From JACJYM01 sp965230495 (lineage in GTDB: Bacteria > Bacteroidota > Bacteroidia > Chitinophagales > Saprospiraceae): a stretch of 64,000 bases of DNA. Of this stretch, positions 7,613 through 16,724 are shown one piece after another. Both the position numbers and the translations under genes were made by a program. The notes under the pieces are model-generated. The model did not search any database. It was not told the origin of the DNA and was given only the letters and a program-made list of their open reading frames with translations. Position 1 is the stretch's first letter; each line of letters begins with the position of its first letter. The stretch covers positions 682,001 to 746,000 of the forward strand of contig OZ246004.1 in assembly GCA_965230495.1 (NCBI GenBank), given 5' to 3'.

Positions 7613-9082
7613 TTAGAAGAATCCGGCTGATCCTGTTTGATCATACATGTCAGTACCTACTTTATAACCATGTTTTTGACATAGATAGTAGTCTACTGTA
7701 TCAGTGAAGTGTGTGGCATGTTCTTGATTGAAGGATCTGTTCTTTTCATCCTTTTTGTTCTTACGACCATCTGGTTTGGCTTCAGTACTGTTGAGGGAAA
7801 TGACCACTGACTTACACTTCTCTTGATTGATCCTTATTCGAGGTAGTCTATCGTTTGATTCTTCCAGAAACTCATTGACCACATCTCTTCTAATGGTATG
7901 GTCGTCAGCTGAGGATTGCTGTACACAGTTTTCGGCTGACCATCCTCTACTATTGAGAATTCGGATTACACGTTCGAATAATGTTTCTCCTTCATCTCTT
8001 ATCTTATTACCATGTGGTTCACCCCATAGTCGCACATGCTTATTCTCATGATCTTCATTGTCATCACAAAAGGAATGCACCAGGGCATCAATGTTCTGAT
8101 TTTCCTTTTTGAAGTAAGCCCTTTTTAGATATTCGGTATTCCCTTTCTCTTGCCACATGGTGATACATTTAAACCAGGCACCGAAGTCAAATGATAAATC
8201 TATCCATGCTGTTTTATCTACATCATTGTATCCCTCAAAGGTGACACCACGATGACCTAGTCCATACTCACGAGATGGATTATAGATATGATGTCTGTCA
8301 TTAAATTTATTGTAGAATGCGAGTGGAGTTTTCATATATCTTCTATTGTGTAGCTCGACTTGAGCAGTTAAGTAATCCATTTCTCGTTCCATTCGAGCTA
8401 ATGATTTGGCACCGATGATCTTTATGTTATCAAAGCTAGTACTCTCAATAAAGAAATTCTTATCAGGTTCTGCTTTGGCCTTGTCTTCATAGTCAAATAA
8501 ATAATATCCTGTAGATTTCCACGGCACGGTGGAGTAGAGGGATATCTGTTGATGAGACCAGTGATTAAATCTACTTGTATTTCCTCGGATTGAAGGTAGT
8601 AATACGGTGTCCATATCTTCTTTTTTAACCAGAGCTGCCTCATCTATTTCACCAAAGTCATAGGTTCCCCCTCTGGATAGATCCGGACGATCCATCGATA
8701 ACAGTTCAATGGTGAAGCCATGAAAGAAAGTGATGACATTTTCAAATTTACGAGGAGCTTGATATGGTTTTACCCAATGCGATGGTGGCCGTCTCCCGAC
8801 TACATAGTGACCGGGATTGTCCTTGTTAATATGTTCTTTCCATCCATGTAGTTTCCACATATGTTCAACCGCTGGCAGGGTTTTGGTTAGGATCTGACTA
8901 AATGTCGAGGAAGAAAAGAAGCCTTTAGCTCTGGGTAGTGCACGAGCTTTATTATCAGTACTTACGCCGATACAAGAAGATTTTCCTGTACCACGACCAC
9001 CTATCCAAACTCTGGTATCTTGTTTGGCTTGTACAAAGGTTAATTGTTTGCTATTTAGATAAACTTGTTTATTCTTCTTCAT
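7613..9082 (-). CDS. terL: Phage terminase large subunit
   Basis: DNA-packaging ATPase/nuclease motor. Counted from the ATG at 9082, Walker A is GGRGTGKS at residues 28-35 and Walker B is FGEIDEA, with hydrophobic strand before it. The C-terminal half carries the RNase H-like nuclease fold with acidic positions such as IDLSFDFGA and the final HFTDTVDYYL. A longer frame to 9142 exists. The chosen start gives only a 14-base overlap with the small terminase gene, in keeping with the rest of the operon. Length (~490 aa) is normal for TerL. It is the last gene before the terminator at 7,300-7,330. Confidence 0.85.
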   Translation of the reverse strand: MKKNKQVYLNSKQLTFVQAKQDTRVWIGGRGTGKSSCIGVSTDNKARALPRAKGFFSSSTFSQILTKTLPAVEHMWKLHGWKEHINKDNPGHYVVGRRPPSHWVKPYQAPRKFENVITFFHGFTIELLSMDRPDLSRGGTYDFGEIDEAALVKKEDMDTVLLPSIRGNTSRFNHWSHQQISLYSTVPWKSTGYYLFDYEDKAKAEPDKNFFIESTSFDNIKIIGAKSLARMEREMDYLTAQVELHNRRYMKTPLAFYNKFNDRHHIYNPSREYGLGHRGVTFEGYNDVDKTAWIDLSFDFGAWFKCITMWQEKGNTEYLKRAYFKKENQNIDALVHSFCDDNEDHENKHVRLWGEPHGNKIRDEGETLFERVIRILNSRGWSAENCVQQSSADDHTIRRDVVNEFLEESNDRLPRIRINQEKCKSVVISLNSTEAKPDGRKNKKDEKNRSFNQEHATHFTDTVDYYLCQKHGYKVGTDMYDQTGSAGFF

Positions 9083-9584
9083 GTGCGTCTTCGTATGCTG
9101 AATAATCCGTGGTATATACTGGCGTATGTATTTGTAGCTCATCCAGTATATTCTGAGTTTCTTCGATTATACTGAAATCAATTAGATCGTAGAGGATTTT
9201 CCTGGCTTTGATTACCAAGTCATATTTTCCCATTTTTTCAAGTTTATCAATCAAATGTTGCATTCGATCAATTTCAACCTGTCTCATAAAGTCACGGTTG
9301 ATCTTTCGTATCTGTCCGAAGATAGTTTCACACTGATTAATGCGTCCGAGTGTTTTTCTTCTCGACCAATTAAAGAAGTTCATCACCTTGGTGACCTGCT
9401 TACTGGGCACTTTTTCTTCACATATGAGTACAAATACCTGTTCGAGCTCTTCGAGTAATGATTGTTCAGAAGAACTCAGGATGAGATTATCATCCATCAT
9501 ATTCATATAAATTCTGTCAAGGAGCGGAGCCTCGTCAAAATCCTTTCTACTAAAGGGCTTTACTTGCAATAGCTTTTTCGACAT
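9069..9584 (-). CDS. Probable terminase small subunit
   Basis: A 171-residue, mostly helical protein immediately upstream of the large terminase and overlapping it. The region FFNWSRRKTLGRINQCETIF looks like a DNA-binding helical hairpin, followed by long helices (RMQHLIDKLEKMGKYDLVIK) that would form the oligomer core. Position, size and helical content fit a TerS that recognises packaging sites. No direct motif proves it. It overlaps the preceding gene by 35 bases. Confidence 0.6.
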   Translation of the reverse strand: MSKKLLQVKPFSRKDFDEAPLLDRIYMNMMDDNLILSSSEQSLLEELEQVFVLICEEKVPSKQVTKVMNFFNWSRRKTLGRINQCETIFGQIRKINRDFMRQVEIDRMQHLIDKLEKMGKYDLVIKARKILYDLIDFSIIEETQNILDELQIHTPVYTTDYSAYEDAHEEE

Positions 9585-10155
9585 GTACTTTATGAATTCT
9601 TAAATGAGTTAACCTTTTTTGCTTTTCCAGTATTTTTTGTGGATCTGCACCTCGTTGGTGTGCAGCTTCGATTTGTTTTTTTGTTTGGGTGATCATTGAT
9701 GCCAAGCTTTGTTTTTTCTTAATCATCAAAATGAGGGTATCAGGGATCGGATACTTCGGATCATTTTCTACTTTGGGAAGTTCCTTATATTTTCTAAAGA
9801 AATCAATATTCTCCTGTATCACTGTGAGTTTTTTTTCTATCTCTGCGATCTTATCTGAGACAGTAGCTCGTTCTCTATCATTTCTACATTCGTGAAAACT
9901 GTTACTTAGATCGTTAATGCTCTTGAGGAAGTTTTTTTGTTTTAGATACAATCTCTGAAGATCCGGAGATGATTCTTTTTTTGTGTTTTCAGGGTCTTCA
10001 TCCTCAATATACGGAGTCGGGAGCTGATCGATAATTTTATTGATCAGGATCTCATTGACAAAGGATTTACCTTTCGTTAACTGAGGTATTTGGGCATGGT
10101 CAGGTACTAATCGTCTGATATACTCTAATTTTGCCTTGTAATCACTATTCTCCAT
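9550..10155 (-). CDS. Coiled-coil phage protein, unknown
   Basis: A 201-residue, highly charged helical protein between portal and small terminase. Long helices with heptad character occupy about residues 70-125 (NFLKSINDLSNSFHECRNDR) and 145-200. It overlaps both neighbours by a few bases, so it is translationally coupled to the packaging genes. It may assist packaging or be an unusual small-terminase partner. Function not recognised. Confidence 0.55.
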   Translation of the reverse strand: MENSDYKAKLEYIRRLVPDHAQIPQLTKGKSFVNEILINKIIDQLPTPYIEDEDPENTKKESSPDLQRLYLKQKNFLKSINDLSNSFHECRNDRERATVSDKIAEIEKKLTVIQENIDFFRKYKELPKVENDPKYPIPDTLILMIKKKQSLASMITQTKKQIEAAHQRGADPQKILEKQKRLTHLRIHKVHVEKAIASKAL

Positions 10156-11458
10156 TATCTTCGTTTTCTTCTACCTTTTTCTTTCCGGACTTGTCATCAT
10201 CGAGTGTAGTCATCATGAAATCCTCGAAAGTGTATTTAATGCTTGGATCATGCCATCCATTTTCTTTGAGAGCGATAAGAAATGGTTTCAGTATGGTATT
10301 TCTAGCTCTCCAGGTCTTTGTGATGATGTAGAATAGGAAGGAGTTTCGAATCTCACTCCCGGAACTCATTTTTCCCTGTGTTTGGATCGAGGCGAGCGAA
10401 GGGTGAATGCCTTGAGCAGCGACATTGGCATTGTTGGATGACTCGAAGAGCTTCAGTAGTGATTCGTCCTTCATTTCATACTTGACCTCCTCTATCTCTA
10501 TACCTTCATATTGCTTGGTTAGCTTGTTAAAAACCTTTACACTATGAATGGTACGTCCGGCATTGACTTCACCGGCCATTATCTTGTTAAATTTATCCAG
10601 GAAATCTTTCTTGGCTTTTTCAGCCTCCTCATAACATTTATTAATGAGATCCGAATCCTGACCGGCTGCACTTAGTTTGGCTTTATTCACAAAGTAATTA
10701 GGAGGAAATTTGATGTGAAAGCGAATGGTATATCCGTTTTTGATATTGTGTTTGTGAAATATGGGGATCATGTTGCTCAACTCGATCCATTCATCACCTC
10801 CCCAATAGGTAGGATGGTAATAATATCCATCATGTATGGCTTTATCTCCTACGTGAATGATAAACTTTGCTTTCTTTGAATTTGGTTCGTAAGCGTTGAT
10901 AATGGTGACTTCCTCTTTATTATGACCAGATCCGGGGTTACTCCAATCTGAGCAATAGGCAAAAAACTTAATCCTACCGTTTAATTTTTGGCAAATCCTC
11001 ATGTACTTACTATCCATACATCTTATATCTTTTACTTTCCCATTTCCATCTTTTCTGAATTCTGTAAACACATTGGCTTGTTTGTAGTAATTGAGGGCCG
11101 CAGGTTCAAAGTATTGCTCCCAAATTTCGTTCTCCTCCATCCAAGTGCTTACTTCGTTAGGAATGGAAATGAATTCTTTTTGTTTGGTACCATCTTTAAA
11201 TACTTCTTTATATGCTACTAATCCCTGTCCCAATAATATATCAGCTTTAGTAGCGATGAGCTGACCCACTATATTGTTTTTCATGATGAGCTGATCCCTG
11301 AAGAGAGGCAAATCATTTTTACTTCCCCATTTTTTGATCTTACGATTGGTACCATTGACTTTCTCTACTTTGCCAATGTCTTCTCTACTATCACAGGAAA
11401 AGGTGATCAGTGTTTGGTGATCCTTGCTTACATATATGTCTGTAGCTAATTGTTCCAT
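10145..11458 (-). CDS. Phage portal protein
   Basis: Forms the dodecameric DNA channel at one capsid vertex. Starting at the ATG at 11458 (TAATG overlap with the upstream stop; a frame continues to 11509) the protein has ~437 residues. The N-terminal part LPLFRDQLIMKNNIVGQLIA with KADILLGQGL and the central EPAALNYYKQANVFTEF are characteristic of Bacteroidota phage portals. The C-terminal ISTHPSL-like region (GIHPSLASIQTQGKMSSGSE, then a helix) matches the portal crown/clip pattern. Its position before the terminase genes supports the call. The acidic C-terminus is probably disordered. Confidence 0.75.
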   Translation of the reverse strand: MEQLATDIYVSKDHQTLITFSCDSREDIGKVEKVNGTNRKIKKWGSKNDLPLFRDQLIMKNNIVGQLIATKADILLGQGLVAYKEVFKDGTKQKEFISIPNEVSTWMEENEIWEQYFEPAALNYYKQANVFTEFRKDGNGKVKDIRCMDSKYMRICQKLNGRIKFFAYCSDWSNPGSGHNKEEVTIINAYEPNSKKAKFIIHVGDKAIHDGYYYHPTYWGGDEWIELSNMIPIFHKHNIKNGYTIRFHIKFPPNYFVNKAKLSAAGQDSDLINKCYEEAEKAKKDFLDKFNKIMAGEVNAGRTIHSVKVFNKLTKQYEGIEIEEVKYEMKDESLLKLFESSNNANVAAQGIHPSLASIQTQGKMSSGSEIRNSFLFYIITKTWRARNTILKPFLIALKENGWHDPSIKYTFEDFMMTTLDDDKSGKKKVEENEDNGE

Positions 11459-11751
11459 TAATTGTGTTTTACTTTTTTGTTGTTGAATTCGATGATGTGG
11501 CTGATCCATGGAGTAATTGGTCTATCTGTGGCCGTATCGATAAGCTTTAAGATCCTTCTGGCTCTGGTACCCGTATTTTTGCTTTTCCCTCCTCTTTTTG
11601 TACCTGGTGAAGGAGTAGCTCCATAGATACAGGTGACACGCTTGATACAGCCTTTTTTGCTGCCAGTACGACGTACAAAACCTATTTTGAAAGGTATATG
11701 TCCTGCGTTACGGATTTCGTATAGCATTTCGGATTTGGTGGTAAATTCCAT
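11458..11751 (-). CDS. Small basic phage protein upstream of portal
   Basis: A 97-residue protein with pI clearly basic (many Lys/Arg, for example TKRGGKSKNTGTRARRIL). It begins MEFTTKSEMLYEIRNAG. A TGTCCTA motif with a shared ACTTAATTAAGTC tail lies 34 nt upstream, so transcription of the packaging block probably starts here. The stop overlaps the portal start (TAATG). Function unknown; nucleic-acid binding is plausible from composition. Confidence 0.55.
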   Translation of the reverse strand: MEFTTKSEMLYEIRNAGHIPFKIGFVRRTGSKKGCIKRVTCIYGATPSPGTKRGGKSKNTGTRARRILKLIDTATDRPITPWISHIIEFNNKKVKHN

Positions 11752-11768
11752 AATGTAAAAGTCAAAAG

Positions 11769-11792
11769 ACTTAATTAAGTCCTATAGGACAT
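11769..11792. promoter_or_regulatory. TGTCCTA motif copy b with palindromic tail, divergent
   Basis: The minus strand reads TGTCCTATAGGACTTAATTA followed by AGTC. The TGTCCTA core is at 11,785-11,791. The GTCCTATAGGAC palindrome presents the same core to both strands, between the minus-strand packaging block and the plus-strand kinase gene. The ACTTAATTAAGTC tail recurs at 23,146-23,158. Confidence 0.45.
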
Positions 11793-11816
11793 GAAAATCA
11801 GTACTTAGTTTTGAGT

Positions 11817-12290
11817 ATGCTTATATCAGTAATTGGAAATATCGCTTCTGGCAAATCAGCATTTATCAGGAATTTCAAAAAGAGACTTCCGGATTATTCA
11901 GTCTTGTCTATTGATGACTATCGAAAACGCCATAATCAGGAAGGAACAAAAGTGGGCGAGATGAAGGCATGGGCGTACCTTCAGCAAAGGGTATCTGAGA
12001 GAGAAAATATTATACTGGAAACATCCGGTATCGGATCCAAATACCACTCCACTATATTGAAATATAGCGGAGTGGTAGTGACAGTGTTCATTAATACAGA
12101 ATGGGATGTCTGCATTATGAACCATCGGAGACGTATGGAAAAGGGATATAAACTACCTCCTATGCCTTGGACGTCTGATGTTGAGAATTCCATCAAAGAA
12201 ATGGATACTTTGTATCAGGGAATAGAGTGTGATTTTGAAATATCCAATAAAGAAGATATAGAAGGAATAATTGAGTTGATTCCGTTTTAG
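11817..12290 (+). CDS. P-loop kinase-like moron
   Basis: The only plus-strand gene inside the late operon. Start taken at ATG 11817 (a TTG two codons earlier is possible). Residues 7-14 are GNIASGKS, a Walker A loop of the nucleoside/nucleotide-kinase or zeta-toxin-like superfamily. SVLSIDDYRKRH follows as the base/phosphate-binding part, and HRRRMEKGYKLPPMPW looks like the lid with Arg residues. About 158 residues, short but complete for a P-loop kinase. Substrate unknown. It is convergent with the STAS-HATPase gene; both interrupt the operon between tape-measure-side and portal-side genes, so they are probably cargo. Confidence 0.6.
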   Translation: MLISVIGNIASGKSAFIRNFKKRLPDYSVLSIDDYRKRHNQEGTKVGEMKAWAYLQQRVSERENIILETSGIGSKYHSTILKYSGVVVTVFINTEWDVCIMNHRRRMEKGYKLPPMPWTSDVENSIKEMDTLYQGIECDFEISNKEDIEGIIELIPF

Positions 12291-12303
12291 AAAAGGGAGG
12301 TCT

Positions 12304-12357
12304 GGCATATCAAGAGTCACGACGAAGGTGTGATTCTCTGATCATGCCTTGTTATTC
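12304..12357 (-). other. attC-like hairpin downstream of prophage STAS-HATPase gene
   Basis: An imperfect long hairpin (ggcatatcaagagtcac pairing with gtgattctctgatcatgcc) ends in TTGTTATTC, the same R'' pattern as the 21 array attC sites, and overlaps the gene's stop codon. On the minus strand the other end reads CCTCC-CTTTT where attC sites have CC-GTT, so R' is lost or mutated. The unit's 5' end (TTATGCAG) matches the complement of R'' (TTATTCTG) at 6 of 8 positions. It could instead be a simple terminator hairpin. Confidence 0.35.
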
Positions 12358-13587
12358 TGAGTTATTATTTAGTGATTCAGCCATTCTTTGACTTATTGAT
12401 CTTTGTGCAACGGATTGGACTATTGATTTCATGTTTCTTAATCTTACAACATTATTAAACCCGAAAAACCCAAAGTGTAAAATAAGCTTACCTAATAATT
12501 CGTCCGCAAATGAAGATGAAATTAAATTAACTCCCTTAAAGTCAACAATGATTGGTTGTTTCGTTTCGTTGTATATGTTTATAATTTCGTTTCTCACTTT
12601 CATGCCAGATTTTCTTGTACCAAATCCTTGACCTTTCTCTTTGATTGAATATTCTATTTCTCCTTTATCATTTTCTAATTCTTCTATTCGATAATTAACA
12701 AATACACCTTGATTATCGTTTATGTTTAACACCTCTTCTATTGAAACTCTTTGGTCATAGTCTAATTGAAAATCTATGCATGCACACCCATTCGTAAAAC
12801 TAATTGTTGGTAAATTTTTATGAGTTTTGATATTGTTGTCATTGAATACCAACGCTGCTTTGTTTGAGGTTATGTTTAAAGAACCCTTATTTAATCTGAC
12901 AATTTCAAATAGCCCATACATGCCGTTTCCTTGACCAATAGATTTGTCTCGAGTTACTCCTTCCTTAATACAAAGAGTTAATGCATCTACTGGATGCTTC
13001 GGTTTGAATATGGATGATTTTAAGGAGTTGAATATTCCTCTTCCAGAGTCAAATACACAGAATGCTATATGTTTGGTGTTTCTATGTATTTGCCCCATAA
13101 TAAATCCAGCTTCGGAATTAGAATGTTGTATTACGTTATCCATTACTTCATTCAAGGACCACTCAATACCATTTAACACACCTTCTTCAAATTGATCTAA
13201 TTGTGATAATTCTTCAAGGAAGCTATTTACTAATTGAAATACTTGATCGTAGTTGTCAAACCTCCAAACTTTATTTAATGGGTCCTTGTAATATTCATCG
13301 ATTTCTTTTTCTGCACTTACTGGATTAAATATTCTACTTCGATCTATTTGATTTGGGTTTTCGATATTATAAAAATCGATATTTTCTTCTTTTTTATAGA
13401 ATTCCATTATCCCTGCCATTGGAACCGCCACGTTAGGGAAAACTGAACCTACATTTCTAAAGTCAACCACAAAATCCTCGTACCCTGCATTGAGCCCATC
13501 CTGTAATTGACGAATGAATTCTGACACCACCGCTGGGTGATTCATACTGTCTAGGTAAATTCTATTGTTGCTTCTTCTACAATACAT
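12352..13587 (-). CDS. STAS-like / GHKL ATPase / DUF4325 protein, probable cassette cargo
   Basis: A 411-residue protein in three parts. Residues ~10-75 are STAS-like (EDFVVDFRNVGSVFPN). Residues ~140-260 carry a GHKL ATPase with N box NEVMDNVIQHS, G1 box DSGRGI and glycine lid GQGNGMYGL. The C-terminus (PIIVDFKGVNLISSSFADEL) is a DUF4325-type STAS-like domain. Such proteins resemble anti-sigma kinase and anti-sigma-antagonist pairs fused in one chain, so a partner-switching regulatory role is likely. It interrupts the late operon, is preceded by the attI-like element and followed by an attC-like hairpin. It may be a lone integron-type cassette. Confidence 0.7.
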   Translation of the reverse strand: MYCRRSNNRIYLDSMNHPAVVSEFIRQLQDGLNAGYEDFVVDFRNVGSVFPNVAVPMAGIMEFYKKEENIDFYNIENPNQIDRSRIFNPVSAEKEIDEYYKDPLNKVWRFDNYDQVFQLVNSFLEELSQLDQFEEGVLNGIEWSLNEVMDNVIQHSNSEAGFIMGQIHRNTKHIAFCVFDSGRGIFNSLKSSIFKPKHPVDALTLCIKEGVTRDKSIGQGNGMYGLFEIVRLNKGSLNITSNKAALVFNDNNIKTHKNLPTISFTNGCACIDFQLDYDQRVSIEEVLNINDNQGVFVNYRIEELENDKGEIEYSIKEKGQGFGTRKSGMKVRNEIINIYNETKQPIIVDFKGVNLISSSFADELLGKLILHFGFFGFNNVVRLRNMKSIVQSVAQRSISQRMAESLNNNSE

Positions 13588-13608
13588 ATTTTTAAAACTT
13601 TAATTCTG

Positions 13609-13660
13609 CATAATTAATCTATATCCAGAATAAATTTATCTCTTTATTCCGCTTTTTTCA
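13609..13660 (-). other. attI-like element, copy in prophage
   Basis: This 52-bp stretch matches 53,461-53,512 at 46 of 52 positions without gaps, including an unbroken run TATCTCTTTATTCCGCTTTT followed by TTCA. There the same element ends exactly at the cassette insertion point. Here it lies 22 bp upstream of the STAS-HATPase start and abuts the tail-side gene at 13,669. It may be an integration site plus promoter. Confidence 0.5.
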
Positions 13661-13668
13661 AATTATGA

Positions 13669-13866
13669 TCACCACTCCTTTACAAAATCCTTAATGAATT
13701 TGATGATTCGGCCCAATAATGTAATGATGGTAAAACTGGTTTGCAGTAGATTCACTACCTCGCCAGTGCTGAGATCTACACCTTTTACCGCTTTTCCATT
13801 TTCGATTTTAGTGATTTTTACTAATGCTCCTGTTTCGTCCAGGATGACAGTGGTTCCTATTTTCAT
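13669..13866 (-). CDS. Small phage protein with C-terminal hydrophobic helix
   Basis: A 65-residue protein just downstream of the tape-measure gene. The first 40 residues are beta-hairpin-like (TVILDETGALVKITKIENGK). The end is an amphipathic/hydrophobic helix (SFTIITLLGRIIKFIKDFV). The following gene is interrupted by the attI-like element and its cargo. Function unknown. Confidence 0.55.
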   Translation of the reverse strand: MKIGTTVILDETGALVKITKIENGKAVKGVDLSTGEVVNLLQTSFTIITLLGRIIKFIKDFVKEW

Positions 13867-13883
13867 ATTTATACTTTAATTGA

Positions 13884-16658
13884 TTAATAACCTGATAATC
13901 TTTCTAAATCGTCTTTTGTATTAAGTCCATCTTCTATATCAGTGAGACTTACATAAGATTTGATGAATCGTAACGTTTCGGGCAGCTGCTTGATAGCATT
14001 GGCAGCCTCTAGCATGGCCTGTGTGGCCATACTGTCAGTGTTAGATCCAGAAGATATATTGACGTCTGATAGTCCGGAAGGAGCCTGTACGGCGTTGACA
14101 GACTGTACCAAGCCGGAATCTGCAAATCCCGGCACTCCCAGTCTTCTAAAGAATTCAGGACCCCCTGCAGCTGCTTGATGTTGTTCATTAAGTACTACTT
14201 CTCCGGTCTTTACAGTAGCCAGAATATTATCACCATTAGACTGGATGGGGATATTGCCCAGTGCGGTAATCAGTCCTGTAGGCCTGTCAAGTACTTTTCC
14301 TGATTCGGCAAATTTTTGAGTATTGATCTTATTGATTGACTGGATGGATCGGGCCAGTACCAAACCTGCTCGAATAGCCCCTATGACAAAACCTCCGGGA
14401 ATACCTGCATATCGTTTGTATATCTCTGATATTTCAGATTGTGCATTGACGGCCACTTTAGCGGTTTCAAATGCTTTGATGGCTGAGGAGTTTTTGCGAC
14501 GAGCTTTCTCTTCATCACCTAGTAGTCCGATGGCAGTGCCGATGACATCTTTGGTGGTTTCTAGTGATTCCTGATAGAGAGCTGATTTTAATTCTTGTTC
14601 TCTTCTGGCTATGTCCAATCTTTTTTCACTGAGTTCTTTATCCGTTTTGAGTTTTTCTAACTCCAGATTATGATATAGGTCACTATCTATTTTTCCTAGA
14701 TCTTCCAATACTTGGAGTCTCTCGGCAAAGTTTTCCGACTTGATAATTAACTGTTGCTGCTCAAATTCTTCTTGAGAAACCAATCGCTTGAGAAATGATT
14801 TCTCCTCTTCTTCTAGTTCTCGATCTAATCCATTTTGAAGGATATTTAGTCTTTGTGCTATATAATCTTCGATATTAAGATCCTCGAGTTCAATATTCAA
14901 TTGTTTAGCAAAGTCGATGTTGTTAGGAGCTTCTAGGGATTGAATAGTAGGAATTACATCAACTTTTATTCTCCTTGATCCTCCGGCTACTGAGTTATTA
15001 GTAGGAGTGGGACTTTCTTGATTCAGGTTTTTGAATTTTTCTCTGATACTGTCAAGGCTGGATCCTATTCTTTTCGCAGTTCGATCATATGCCTCTTCTA
15101 TTTGAGCAAGTGTACTTTCTGATTCATCGATGGTTTTTTGTGAACTCTCTTTTATGAAGTCATTAAGATTGCTAGCTATGTCTCGTTGCACCTGTGCTTG
15201 TCCGGCACTAGCTCCCTTTTGAATGAATTCAGCATTGTTTTGGGCGGCTTTAGCTCTTGATAGTTCGACACTGGCGAGCAGTTTTACTGCTTCTTTGGTT
15301 TTCTCAACTTGTTTCTGATATTCTTCTTCAAATGCTATTAATATGATCCTCTCTTCAAATGATTTATTCGCTTCTTTTTGTGCATTAGTGATGTCTTCGA
15401 TGCTTGACTTTTCGGATAATAAATTGGGTAGATAGTCACCATATTTTTCGTTGATTTCTTTTATCAGTTTTGCTCGATGAGATGATTCCGGATTAAGCCG
15501 TTTAAGTACACCTATTTGGCTATTAAATTGACTTTGAAGAGATCTTGTCTTTTGGATAGCGGATTCGGCAGGGAATAAGTATTCTTTAATATTACCCACA
15601 AACTTTCCAAGAGCTGCAGCACTTCTATTGAATACAGGAAGAAAGCTTTTGGCCATATTTTCTGTTAGCTGTCTTAGAGTTGTCAAAAGCTTCGATTTTG
15701 ACCTCGCTAAACTATCAGCATTGTTAGCAAATGAAGTCTGAGCATCCACAGACTTTTCTAGTAAAAGCTGATAAGTGGCTTGAGCTTTTGCTTGTTGTAA
15801 AAGTACACCGGTTAGTTTTTCTTTGCCTTCAGCCGCAAGTCTTTCTTTGATATCATTTTCTGAGATTGATATTCCCAATGTTTTTAACTGTTCACGTTCG
15901 CCGAGTAATGCTTTGTTAAGTATCTCTGTTACTTCTGATGCTGTACGCTGACCACTTGACCACTCACTCAAAGCTCCGGACAGATTAACCATACCTACTG
16001 ATAGCTCAGCTGCTTCACTTCTTGTAAATTTCATAGGAACAAGTAGGTCCGCTGCTGCTGCAGTAGCGGATTTGTATTCGGCAATTGTTAGACCGAGACT
16101 TAGAGCTTGTTTTTCCGCACTTTCTTCAACGATATCCGCTGACTGACCAAATACAATTGAAAACTTTTTTTGAATACCCTCTAACTCTCCAGCTTTCTTG
16201 AATAGGGTAGAGAAAAATTCCCTTACCCGATCTATAGCGAAATAGGCAGCCAATATTTTCACTCCGGACTTCAAAAATCCATTAAACCGATTCATACTCT
16301 GAGTGGTAGATCGTACTCTTTGATTGTTTTCTGATAGTTGGGTATTGACACGCTGTAGTTGTTTTTCAAAGCCCAGCTCTGCAAAGGTGGTGGCCGGCAG
16401 TATATTCCGATACTGTTCCAATGCTCGTTTGGTATCTACTAGCTGTTTCCGATTGAGTTTGGTTAGATTCGTGTTTTTGACTTTTTCAGCGAATGACACC
16501 GTTTTCTGAAGGGCTTCATTATAACCCTCCTGGCCTACTTCCAGTTTTTTAATATCCTTGACTAAATCTTTGTTATTGTTGAGTACCTTTTGATATGCGG
16601 CACTCTCTTTGGCATCGATGGTGATGATGAGCTGCTGAGTATCCTTACGTATCGCCAT
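13884..16658 (-). CDS. Phage tail tape-measure protein
   Basis: At 924 residues this is the largest phage gene. The N-terminal ~130 residues are coiled coil, followed by a hydrophobic segment (SGVKILAAYFAIDRVREFFS). A TP901-type core is present (AKSFLPVFNRSAAALGKFVG with preceding ADSLARSKSKLLTTLRQLTE). There is a long coiled-coil region (~380-720), a second hydrophobic part (GGFVIGAIRAGLVLARSI), and a C-terminus rich in Gly/Pro (TGLITALGNIPIQSNGDN). This is the classic pattern of the protein that sets tail length, so the virion is a long-tailed phage. A TGTCCTA motif lies 49 nt upstream. Confidence 0.85.
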   Translation of the reverse strand: MAIRKDTQQLIITIDAKESAAYQKVLNNNKDLVKDIKKLEVGQEGYNEALQKTVSFAEKVKNTNLTKLNRKQLVDTKRALEQYRNILPATTFAELGFEKQLQRVNTQLSENNQRVRSTTQSMNRFNGFLKSGVKILAAYFAIDRVREFFSTLFKKAGELEGIQKKFSIVFGQSADIVEESAEKQALSLGLTIAEYKSATAAAADLLVPMKFTRSEAAELSVGMVNLSGALSEWSSGQRTASEVTEILNKALLGEREQLKTLGISISENDIKERLAAEGKEKLTGVLLQQAKAQATYQLLLEKSVDAQTSFANNADSLARSKSKLLTTLRQLTENMAKSFLPVFNRSAAALGKFVGNIKEYLFPAESAIQKTRSLQSQFNSQIGVLKRLNPESSHRAKLIKEINEKYGDYLPNLLSEKSSIEDITNAQKEANKSFEERIILIAFEEEYQKQVEKTKEAVKLLASVELSRAKAAQNNAEFIQKGASAGQAQVQRDIASNLNDFIKESSQKTIDESESTLAQIEEAYDRTAKRIGSSLDSIREKFKNLNQESPTPTNNSVAGGSRRIKVDVIPTIQSLEAPNNIDFAKQLNIELEDLNIEDYIAQRLNILQNGLDRELEEEEKSFLKRLVSQEEFEQQQLIIKSENFAERLQVLEDLGKIDSDLYHNLELEKLKTDKELSEKRLDIARREQELKSALYQESLETTKDVIGTAIGLLGDEEKARRKNSSAIKAFETAKVAVNAQSEISEIYKRYAGIPGGFVIGAIRAGLVLARSIQSINKINTQKFAESGKVLDRPTGLITALGNIPIQSNGDNILATVKTGEVVLNEQHQAAAGGPEFFRRLGVPGFADSGLVQSVNAVQAPSGLSDVNISSGSNTDSMATQAMLEAANAIKQLPETLRFIKSYVSLTDIEDGLNTKDDLERLSGY

Positions 16659-16706
16659 AATGTGATTTTAGTTTTTTCAAAAATGAGTTGAATTCTATAT
16701 GGAGTT

Positions 16707-16713
16707 TAGGACA
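16707..16713 (-). promoter_or_regulatory. TGTCCTA motif, copy c
   Basis: Minus-strand TGTCCTA 49 nt upstream of the tape-measure start, in the 66-bp gap after the preceding tail gene. Confidence 0.35.
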
Positions 16714-16724
16714 ATAATGATTTG

